This document shows, in pieces, positions 41,595-47,745 of a stretch of 47,745 nt of DNA. Numbering within the stretch: position 1 is the stretch's first letter; each line of letters opens with the position of its first letter. The notes beneath the pieces are model-generated. The model did no database searches and was not told where the DNA came from. It saw nothing but the letters and a program-made list of their open reading frames with translations. A program made the translations under genes and the position numbers. The stretch lies in contig JALSSW010000126.1 of the NCBI GenBank assembly GCA_026984035.1, positions 1 through 47,745 on the forward strand. Direction: 5' to 3'. This DNA is from Planctomycetota bacterium (GTDB lineage: Bacteria; Planctomycetota; UBA1135; GCA-002748355).

Positions 41595-42242
41595 ATGAGC
41601 ACCATGACCAGCAAGAAGATCGACGAAACCGCTATTATCGAAGAGAATGTCCAGATCGGTGACGGGACTACCGTTTGGAGCGGGGTCCACATCCGGAGGG
41701 ACGTCCGGATTGGCCGCGGCAGTATTATCGGAGAAAAGTCGTATATCGCCTATGACGTAAAAATTGGGGATTTTTGCAAGGTCAATGCTTTTGTTTATAT
41801 TTGTAACGGCGTGACTCTCGAAGATGGGGTCATGGTGGGGGCTCACACCACCTTCACCAATGATCGTTTTCCTCGGGCGGCGAATTGGGATTTGTCCGAG
41901 ATCCTGCCTGGACAGGGGACTGAGGATCTCATGAGGACGGTTGTGAAGCAGGGGGCTACTTTGGGTGCGGGGGTGTGTGTTGCGCCGGGCATCACAATTG
42001 GAGAGTTTGCAACCGTGGGTCTTGCAAGTGTGGTGATCCATGATGTTGGTCCCCATCTGCTGGTGGCTGGAAATCCAGCGAGGCGATTAGGCTATGTCTG
42101 CCGCTGTGGATGGCGTATTGCCACCTTTGTTCATGGCCCGGAGTTTGATCTCAAAGAGCAGGGTGTCCCCTGTGGCCAATGTGGTTCCGTGTTGCGATGG
42201 CAAGTCGGCGGTTCCATCGAATGCGTTCGGGGCGAGAGCTAG
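41595..42242 (+). CDS. WbpD-like sugar N-acetyltransferase with zinc-knuckle tail
   Basis: A 215-residue left-handed beta-helix acyltransferase. Hexapeptide repeats run from about residue 10 to 155 (ENVQIGDGTTVWSGVHIRRD, VRIGRGSIIGEKSYIA, GATLGAGVCVAPGITIGEFA), and VVIHDVGPHLLVAGNPARRL is the typical end of the helix domain. The tail has CRCGW and CGQCG (CxC...CxxC), the pattern seen after WbpD/WlbB-type UDP-sugar N-acetyltransferases of O-antigen synthesis. The start is the ATG at 41595; a TTG at 41574 preceded by GGGGAG is an alternative. In the presence of LPS-export genes elsewhere in the window, an O-antigen role is plausible. Confidence 0.85.
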   Translation: MSTMTSKKIDETAIIEENVQIGDGTTVWSGVHIRRDVRIGRGSIIGEKSYIAYDVKIGDFCKVNAFVYICNGVTLEDGVMVGAHTTFTNDRFPRAANWDLSEILPGQGTEDLMRTVVKQGATLGAGVCVAPGITIGEFATVGLASVVIHDVGPHLLVAGNPARRLGYVCRCGWRIATFVHGPEFDLKEQGVPCGQCGSVLRWQVGGSIECVRGES

Positions 42243-42967
42243 GGCCAATAGGCCTTCTTGGCCGAGACTTGCACGATGCGGTCCTCTTCTTGAATCCAAG
42301 CGCTAAGCTTTCCGCCATATACACAGCCGGTATCTAGCCCTAATACCTTGGGTTTCTGGATTAAGCCCCGTCTTGCCCAATGACCGAAGATGACACGAGG
42401 TTTTCCCTTGTAGAACTCGTACCATGGGCGAAACGGAGGGCCGGGGGGAGGCTCATCCCTTGGTGGACGTCGCCCTCCTGAGTCGCAAAAGCGGGCAGAA
42501 AGGATGAAAGATGTCTCACTTTCTTCTTCTGTTCCGGGGGCATATGTTTTTCCCCGCCATTTTGCCACCATCCGAGGGTCGGCGTCCCATAAAGCGGGTG
42601 GAAGAGCTGCATGAACCAAAAGGAGGCCTGAAACTTCGTGGAGAAGGGGGAAGGACTCTACCATGGTGCCGAGTTGGATACGGTCAGGAGAACGGGCGAG
42701 AGCTTTAAGGGTTCCCCAAGATTCAGGCTCCCCCGGTTCCTTAAAAAAGCCCCTTTTCAGAAGAAAGGCTTCGTGATTTCCCAGTACGGAAAAAGCACCG
42801 ATTTGCTGAATGAAGCGAAGGACGCCCAGTGAATCCGGTCCCCGGTTCACAAGGTCACCGACAAACAAGCATTGATCCGAGTCTCCAAACCCAAGTTTAT
42901 CCAGGAGTTCCTTGAGTTCGCTTAAGCAGCCTTGGACATCTCCAATAAAAATCTTACGCCCAGTCAT
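42239..42967 (-). CDS. apaH: Symmetrical bis(5'-nucleosyl)-tetraphosphatase-like protein (ApaH family)
   Basis: A 242-residue calcineurin-like metallophosphatase. The metal motifs are IGDVQGC (GDxxG), VGDLVNRGPDS (GDxxxRG) and LGNHEAF (GNHE), in order. Later, VIFGHWARRG and LDTGCVYGGKLSAW match ApaH closely, which hydrolyses Ap4A to two ADP. A Pro/Gly/Arg-rich insert near residues 160-180 (SGGRRPPRDEPPPGPPFRP) is longer than usual. PrpE-type phosphatases share these motifs, so a protein phosphatase role is possible. The 3' end overlaps the convergent N-acetyltransferase gene by four bases. Confidence 0.88.
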   Translation of the reverse strand: MTGRKIFIGDVQGCLSELKELLDKLGFGDSDQCLFVGDLVNRGPDSLGVLRFIQQIGAFSVLGNHEAFLLKRGFFKEPGEPESWGTLKALARSPDRIQLGTMVESFPLLHEVSGLLLVHAALPPALWDADPRMVAKWRGKTYAPGTEEESETSFILSARFCDSGGRRPPRDEPPPGPPFRPWYEFYKGKPRVIFGHWARRGLIQKPKVLGLDTGCVYGGKLSAWIQEEDRIVQVSAKKAYWP

Positions 42968-43385
42968 GCATCATTCGGACCAGTCAGCCCGCATTAATCT
43001 CGATTTCATGTTCTCCCAAGAGTGCTTTAACTCAAGGCCCGGGATTCTTCGACATCCTTCACGAGCCTTTAAGGACCCAAGGGGGGATTGTGCCCGGCAA
43101 GTGTCCTCAGAAAGAGGGTGAAAAAGGTTGCCGTACAGGGAAACACCGACCCAACTGAGGAGAGTCGGTGTTTCTTGGCTTCCGATCCTTATCAAAAATT
43201 GATAGAAATCAAATTTCTCAAAGGATGTTGCATCCAATATAACCACCAAGTTGAAAACCTTCCAGCTGCCTGTCGGGCAGATTGTCCCAGCCTTACAATG
43301 GGTTCATAAGGCCTGGTTCAAAGGGTTTCTCAAGGATGTCCTGAAAAAGGGGCGAGAAAGGTCAGGAAGAGTGTGCCCCGGGGAC
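42968..43385. other. 418-bp non-coding gap between apaH and citrate synthase
   Basis: No ORF or tRNA that I can support. Apart from the ten-base-pair hairpin at 43141-43173 the sequence shows nothing I can name. The gap likely holds the apaH promoter on the minus strand; no clear -35/-10 pair stands out. Confidence 0.5.
43141..43173 (-). terminator. Strong hairpin downstream of citrate synthase
   Basis: AAACACCGAC (43141-43150) and GTCGGTGTTT (43164-43173) are a perfect ten-base-pair inverted repeat with a 13-nt loop. AAA and TTT ends make it look bidirectional, and read on the minus strand it lies about 213 nt beyond the citrate synthase stop. It probably ends that transcript before apaH. 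Confidence 0.5.
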
Positions 43386-44471
43386 TCAATCAAGGATTTC
43401 CCGAGGGGAAGGACCCACATAGGTCGCTCGAGGGCGAATTAAGCGACCCTTGGAGACCTGCTCCCGGTAATGGGCGATCCAGCCTGGGGTCCTCCCGATG
43501 GCAAAAAGGCAGGGAAAAAAATCAGGTGGAAAACCGAGGGCAAGAAAGATTGGGCCTGCATAGAAATCTATGTTCCGGGGGAGATCTTTTATTTTTCGGA
43601 GTTCGAGGACCAGGGCTTGGAGGATGGCTAGCTCAGATCCGGTATTGTTGAAGCGGGAGAGAGATCTCAACTCCTCTTCGAGGAATAGGGCTCTTGGATC
43701 CTCTTTTGTAAAGACCCTGTGACCAAATCCGGGGATCTTTGCTTTCCGAGCTAAGGCGTTTTGGATCCATATCTTTGCCTGATGGGGATCCTTAATTTCT
43801 TGGAGCATTTTGACGACTTCTACCGAAGCGCCTCCATGGCGAGGGCCGATCAAGGTTGCCAGTCCTGAACAGAGGGCGGAAATGAGGTCTGCTCCGGTGG
43901 AAGCCGTGACACGCACAGAAAAAGTGGATGCATTGAGACCATTCTCAGAATGAATGCTCAGAGTCCGATCCAGGGTTTTTTCTTCGGGATTCTTAGGAGG
44001 TCGCCCGAAGGTAAGAAAGAAGATCTGGGCAGCGAAGCTTTCCGATGGTTTTGGGAAAAGGGGTGAGGATCCCTGAGAGACACGGATGAAACCTGCGGTG
44101 CATGCTGCGAGGCGTCCGATGATCCAGGCTCCAGCATGTAGAGAGTTTTCAGGGGCTTTTCCCCAGAATCTCAGGTTGCTGAGAAATGTTCGTAAACCCA
44201 CTAGGGGTGGATGGTTTTTTTGGAATGAGAAAATTGCAAAGCGAGATTCTTCATCAAGGGTCAAGCCTCGTCGGAGGGCTTCGCAAAAATCTTCTTTTTC
44301 TGCTTTATCCGGAAGTTTCCCTTCAAGCAAAAGGTAGGCGACATCTTCAAATTGTTTTTTGGATGCCAATTCCTCAATTGCGTACCCTCGGACCCGAAGC
44401 GAAGCTTGGTTTCCGTCGATGGAAGAGATGGCACTGAGAATTTGGTCATTGGTCATCGGGTCGTGGATCAT
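43386..44471 (-). CDS. Citrate synthase family protein with His-to-Asn at an active-site position
   Basis: A 361-residue member of the citrate synthase family, which condenses acetyl-CoA with oxaloacetate. The N-terminus has the typical SSIDGNQASLRVRGYAIEEL. Active-site residues in GPRHGGASVEV (H212), GFGHRVFTKEDPRA (H251), DFYAG (D302) and RTPGWIAHYREQ (R327) are in place. The motif normally reading H-A-[DE]-H-x-x-N-A-S-T reads HSENGLNAST, so the His that binds oxaloacetate in known enzymes is Asn177 (codon AAT at 43941-43943, one base from CAT). It may be an altered-specificity enzyme, a low-activity paralogue, or a sequence error. The start at 44471 has an alternative at 44456. It is divergent from murJ. 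Confidence 0.85.
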   Translation of the reverse strand: MIHDPMTNDQILSAISSIDGNQASLRVRGYAIEELASKKQFEDVAYLLLEGKLPDKAEKEDFCEALRRGLTLDEESRFAIFSFQKNHPPLVGLRTFLSNLRFWGKAPENSLHAGAWIIGRLAACTAGFIRVSQGSSPLFPKPSESFAAQIFFLTFGRPPKNPEEKTLDRTLSIHSENGLNASTFSVRVTASTGADLISALCSGLATLIGPRHGGASVEVVKMLQEIKDPHQAKIWIQNALARKAKIPGFGHRVFTKEDPRALFLEEELRSLSRFNNTGSELAILQALVLELRKIKDLPRNIDFYAGPIFLALGFPPDFFPCLFAIGRTPGWIAHYREQVSKGRLIRPRATYVGPSPREILD

Positions 44472-44497
44472 ACACGAGTGGTAGGAATCCCAAATAC

Positions 44498-44518
44498 TGA
44501 GGTGGTTCCTTCACCTCA
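44498..44518. promoter_or_regulatory. Palindrome in the citrate synthase/murJ divergent region
   Basis: TGAGGTG (44498-44504), GTTCCTT spacer, CACCTCA (44512-44518): a perfect seven-base-pair dyad, followed by six A. It sits about midway between the two divergent start codons and may be an operator; transcription termination is unlikely at a place between start codons. Confidence 0.35.
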
Positions 44519-44563
44519 AAAAACTCAGGGAGGCTCTTCCTTCTTGTGGTAAACAATATCTTG

Positions 44564-46177
44564 ATGAAAGGGCCGAAGGGGATCTATCGATATCGAGCTG
44601 CAGCCGCTCGCATCGCTTCATGGACTCTGGTTTCCCGTATTTTGGGGCTTGTCCGGGATCGTTTCATGTTTGGGGAGTTTGGGAGGGGATTCGAGAGCGG
44701 GGCTTTTTTGCTTGCATGGATGATCCCCAATCTTTTCCGCAGGTTATTTGGGGAAGGGGCGCTCGTTGCTTCCTTTGTTCCAGTTCTGACTCGCCGTATT
44801 GAGTGCGAAGGTTTAGCTGGCGCAAAAAAGACTTTCGGTAAAGTTTTTGGGGCCATCCTTCTTCTTTTGCTTGGCCTTACTCTTGTTGGTTGGGTCTTTG
44901 TTGCTTTCATTCCCGACCATCTTCTGGCAAAGGGGGGGCTTCCTTCACATGGCCGCGAGTATGCAGAGCTTCTGCGACCACTCCTCTATATTCTTCTTCC
45001 CTATGTTTTGCCTATTTGCTTAATGGCCTTGGCTGCGGCAGCCCAAAACGTGACGGGGCGCTTTGCTCTTCCATCCATGGCTCCTGTTGTGTTGAACCTC
45101 TTTTGGATTGGGGGAGTTCTCTATGTTTCAGGAATGGATGGAAGCCTTTCTCACAAGGCGCTTGGGCTTGCCTTTTTTCTTGTTATGGGGGGGGTGTTTC
45201 AACTACTTCTCCAATTCCCAGGCCTTCGGGCAAGCGGTCTCCTTACTCGACCGCAGCTGGACTTAAAAGACCCAGACCTCAGAGATGTGGGAAAAGGTAT
45301 GGTCCCCATGGTGCTGGGGCTTTCCATTGCTCAGCTCAATGTCTTGATGACGTATTTGATCGCAGCCTTCCTCGTTCCGAAAGTGGGAGCAAATGGGATC
45401 CTCTTTTTGGCAAACCGCCTCCTCGATTTCCCCCATGCTCTCTTGGGGGTTGCTTTTGGAACAGCTGTTTTTCCTCTTCTATCCCTTCTGGGGGAGCGAG
45501 GGGAAAAAGAAGAGCTTGAGAGGATTTTTGATCGAGCTCTTGCCTTTTCCCTCGTCCTGGCTCTTCCCGCAGCCGTAGGCCTTTTTGTTCTCGCATCCCC
45601 TATGGTGCAGGTTCTCTTTGTTCATGGCCGTTTCAGCGTGGAGGATGGAATGGAGACGACCAAGGTTGTAAGGACCTTTGCCTTTGCCCTCCCCGGATTA
45701 GTGGGGGTACAAGTCCTGGCTCGAGCCCATTACGCTGTGGGCAATCGGCAGACTCCCGTTCGGATTTCGGTGGGGCTTTTTGTGGTTTCGGTCCTTGTCT
45801 CCGCCCTTGTCGCCCCAACCCTCGGGACCTATGGCCTTGCTTTGGTCTCGGTAGGGTCCGCATTGCTCAATAGCGGTCTTCTCTTCTGGTCGATCCGGGT
45901 ATTGATGGGTTGGCGGGGAACTGGCATCCTGCCAAAAAGCCTTTTGTTTGCCCTGCTTGCTTGTGTCCCGACAGGATTTGCCGCCTGGGGAACCTTGCAA
46001 TGGGCTCTCACAAGTGCTCCCCTAAGGGATGCAGGTTTTTTTCGGGGATTTACGCGTTTTCTACTCTTTCCCTCTTTGGCTGGACTTATCGTCTTTTTCT
46101 TAAGCATCCAGCTTTTTGGAGGGAAAGTTGGGAAAGACCTTCTCTCTTTCCGGAGAGAGAGAAAAGAAAAAGATTGA
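44564..46177 (+). CDS. murJ: Lipid II flippase MurJ
   Basis: Integral membrane protein that flips the peptidoglycan precursor lipid II, about 537 residues. The N-terminal signature is LVSRILGLVRDRFMFGEFGR, with FRRLFGEGALVASFVPVL just after, both characteristic of MviN/MurJ. About 13-14 hydrophobic segments follow. AAAARIASWT is the first helix and LFPSLAGLIVFFLSIQLFGG is the last. The start is uncertain: the ATG at 44564 has no clear ribosome-binding site, and a GTG at 44546 lies 12 bases after GGGAGG. It is divergent from citrate synthase. The protein ends with a basic tail (RRERKEKD), as expected for cytoplasmic C-termini. Confidence 0.95.
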   Translation: MKGPKGIYRYRAAAARIASWTLVSRILGLVRDRFMFGEFGRGFESGAFLLAWMIPNLFRRLFGEGALVASFVPVLTRRIECEGLAGAKKTFGKVFGAILLLLLGLTLVGWVFVAFIPDHLLAKGGLPSHGREYAELLRPLLYILLPYVLPICLMALAAAAQNVTGRFALPSMAPVVLNLFWIGGVLYVSGMDGSLSHKALGLAFFLVMGGVFQLLLQFPGLRASGLLTRPQLDLKDPDLRDVGKGMVPMVLGLSIAQLNVLMTYLIAAFLVPKVGANGILFLANRLLDFPHALLGVAFGTAVFPLLSLLGERGEKEELERIFDRALAFSLVLALPAAVGLFVLASPMVQVLFVHGRFSVEDGMETTKVVRTFAFALPGLVGVQVLARAHYAVGNRQTPVRISVGLFVVSVLVSALVAPTLGTYGLALVSVGSALLNSGLLFWSIRVLMGWRGTGILPKSLLFALLACVPTGFAAWGTLQWALTSAPLRDAGFFRGFTRFLLFPSLAGLIVFFLSIQLFGGKVGKDLLSFRRERKEKD

Positions 46178-46260
46178 GCGGGTCGGTTTTGATTCCCCTG
46201 TCTTCTTCCTGACTTTGTTGGAAGGTCCTCCAGGACACTCAAGGTTGTTCACTCCACTGG

Positions 46261-46878
46261 TTAGAGCCCGGCCTCTTTGATTAATTCAATATAAGACGTT
46301 GGAGTTTGGTAAATCCGTAAGACAGACGGTCCCATGAAGGCAATGCGCCTCGTTTCCCTGAGGCCTCTAGCCTCGAAAACGATCTTTCCAGGAGTTCGGC
46401 TGTTTCTTACACCGAGAAGGCTGACTGTATTGAGTGTGATCCCCTCAAGAGAGTAGGTGCGAATGGAAGATTGGAAGTCGACCGAGCCACCAGGGATTAA
46501 AGCTGGCCGAACCAAATGCATGGAGACATGGGTCCGAGTAAAGAGCAGGTATCCTGAAGGTTTTCTCCTGGTTCCTGTCGTTCCTGGGATTACCTGTTTC
46601 CTGATGCGCCAAAGTCCCAAAAGAGGGTTGGGAGGCTTTGGAAAGCGTTGGATCAGGTCCTTGTTCTGTCCTTTGTTTTGATTTTGTATGGAGGGGGTCT
46701 GTGTTGGGGAATGTTTTCTATCGGGGGGGACGTGGGTTCCTTTGGGGGGAAGGGCCTTTTTGGGGTGCTTTGTGGAGGGTGGCCCCTGAAACAGGAAGGT
46801 CAGGAAAAGGACGGAGGGGATCAAAATGCGAGTTTCCATGAGATTGAGTATAACCCCCATGATGGGGATCTTGGGCAA
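46261..46878 (-). CDS. Small exported lipocalin-like protein
   Basis: A 205-residue protein. The start is a TTG at 46878, chosen because AGGAG lies six bases before it; an ATG at 46839 would give a tidier signal peptide (ILIPSVLFLTFLFQG) but has no ribosome-binding site. After the signal comes a Pro/Lys/Gln-rich linker (about 33-85). Residues about 87-205 form alternating strands starting with LLGLWRIRKQ and PSGYLLFTRTHVSMHLVRPA, which resembles the G-x-W opening and G-x-L-x-[FY]-T strands of lipocalin-like domains, then SVLRIYQTPTSYIELIKEAG. Ligand and function are unknown. It is divergent from the CDF transporter across about 63 bp. Confidence 0.65.
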   Translation of the reverse strand: MPKIPIMGVILNLMETRILIPSVLFLTFLFQGPPSTKHPKKALPPKGTHVPPDRKHSPTQTPSIQNQNKGQNKDLIQRFPKPPNPLLGLWRIRKQVIPGTTGTRRKPSGYLLFTRTHVSMHLVRPALIPGGSVDFQSSIRTYSLEGITLNTVSLLGVRNSRTPGKIVFEARGLRETRRIAFMGPSVLRIYQTPTSYIELIKEAGL

Positions 46879-46941
46879 AGGTCACTCCTAATCCACATAA
46901 CAAGGATTGACCCCGTCCCTATTTATGGCCAGGATCCCACC

Positions 46942-47745
46942 ATGTCTCAAGACTCCGGTGTTCGCGCCAACCAGGTTGGCCTTGCTGCGAATATTCTCTT
47001 AACATTTTTGAAGTTTATTGTTGGAACCATGGCCGGAAGCGCCGCCCTGGTTGCTGATGGCTTCAATTCGGCCGGAGATATCTTCGCGACCATCGTGGCC
47101 TATTTAGGTTACAGCTATGCCCGAAAACCTCCTGACGAGGATCATCATTATGGGCATGGCAATGCGGAAAGTATCGCGGGATTGATCGTGGGAGTCCTCT
47201 TGTTGGCAACGGGGATCTTTATCTCCATGGAAGGCCTTCTTGTGTTTCTTGGAGAAAACCGTCCTCCTCCCGAGGCATCTTCACTCTATGTCGCTGGGTT
47301 CACGATTCTTGTCAAAGAGTTCTTGTATCGTTACGTCTCAAAAGTCGGGAAGAAATTGAATTCCCCATCCCTTCTTGCGAGTGCTCGTGATCATCGTGCC
47401 GATGTGTTGGTAGGTATTACGGTGTTTGCAGGGATTTTTGCCTCTCGATTTGATATGCCCTATCTTGACCCCCTCGCTGCAATCGTGATCGGTCTCTACA
47501 TCTCCTGGATGGCAATCGAACCGGTGCGTACCAATGTCGGCATCCTCATGGACAAGGCTCCTCCGCATCTCAAGGAGGAGATCCGCAAAGTTGTGAAGGC
47601 AAACCCGGATGTCCGTGAAGTGGACCAGATCCGGGTGCATCCTCTAGGATCTTATTATGTCGTAGATTTTGAGATCTTTCTCGATGGGAGTCTCTCTCTC
47701 CATGCCGCTCATGATATTGCACATGACCTGGAAGATCGGGTGCGT
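46942..47745 (+). CDS. Cation diffusion facilitator metal transporter (3' partial)
   Basis: The first 268 codons of a CDF-family transporter, cut by the window end; the frame stays open. It starts at the ATG at 46942. TM1 is GLAANILLTFLKFIVG. TM2 has ALVADGFNSAGDIFATIVAY, with the metal-binding Asp pair (DxxxD) of CDF proteins. DEDHHYGHGNAESIAGLIVG is the conserved loop and TM3 start. The TM5 site appears as SARDHRADVLVG (HxxxD-type). The cytoplasmic domain starts near ILMDKAPPHLKEE and contains VREVDQIRVHPLGSYYVVDF. It probably exports Zn2+, Fe2+ or Mn2+; the DxxxD/HxxxD set occurs in several subfamilies, so the metal is not settled. Confidence 0.92.
   Translation, partial: MSQDSGVRANQVGLAANILLTFLKFIVGTMAGSAALVADGFNSAGDIFATIVAYLGYSYARKPPDEDHHYGHGNAESIAGLIVGVLLLATGIFISMEGLLVFLGENRPPPEASSLYVAGFTILVKEFLYRYVSKVGKKLNSPSLLASARDHRADVLVGITVFAGIFASRFDMPYLDPLAAIVIGLYISWMAIEPVRTNVGILMDKAPPHLKEEIRKVVKANPDVREVDQIRVHPLGSYYVVDFEIFLDGSLSLHAAHDIAHDLEDRVR

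Noticed and set aside
42968..43385. tRNA or other structured RNA in the apaH/citrate synthase gap
   Set aside because: No T-loop consensus (GGTTCRANYCC) on either strand; only one simple hairpin.

Overview
The window reads as chromosomal DNA of a Gram-negative bacterium with a lipopolysaccharide-type outer membrane. GC is moderate, genes are densely packed, and there are no tRNA or rRNA genes, insertion sequences, phage genes or CRISPR arrays. Several traits point to Planctomycetota or a close relative: a secreted lamin-tail protein with a separate C-terminal beta-rich domain, an FHA-vWA fusion, a tail-anchored eukaryotic-type kinase, and many secreted proteins without recognised families. 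No 16S rRNA or ribosomal protein is present, so this placement is an inference.

Layout. 1-6008 (+): 2-oxo acid dehydrogenase operon in the order E1alpha (cut by the window edge), E1beta, E2, a second complete E1alpha, E3. 6081-13952 (+): Kdo synthesis and LPS export, with kdsD, kdsC, a 991-residue LptC/LptA-like protein and an LptD-like outer-membrane protein, then an unknown helical gene. 14018-18572 (-): envelope and secreted proteins (lipoprotein barrel, a probable pseudo-peptidase, a HEAT-repeat protein, a parvulin-like lipoprotein, an unknown cytoplasmic protein). 18676-24366 (-): clpB, an FHA-membrane-vWA protein, and dapA, with rsmD divergent from dapA. 25047-29610: secreted LTD protein (-), a small unknown gene, an exported TPR-like protein, and recN. 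29678-40039: a tail-anchored Ser/Thr kinase (-) divergent from an FHA-like/GAF/sigma54 activator (+), followed by cheA-cheW-cheB-cheR. 40215-47745: exported CarboxypepD-like protein, glyoxalase, WbpD-like N-acetyltransferase, ApaH-type phosphatase, citrate synthase, MurJ, a small lipocalin-like secreted protein and a truncated CDF metal transporter.

How genes work together. The Kdo/Lpt block has overlapping start and stop codons, so synthesis of the Kdo precursor and the transport bridge are probably made together; one long protein may do the work of separate LptC and LptA. A near-perfect sigma54 (-24/-12) promoter lies upstream of clpB, and a sigma54 activator with a degenerate FHA-like N-terminus lies beside a Ser/Thr kinase in the same window. 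This suggests, without proving it, a phospho-signalling route to the ClpB chaperone. Other points of interest are an intrinsic terminator directly before the recN ribosome-binding site, a citrate synthase with an unusual active-site substitution, a likely dead metallopeptidase, and a cluster of G-runs in a long non-coding gap.
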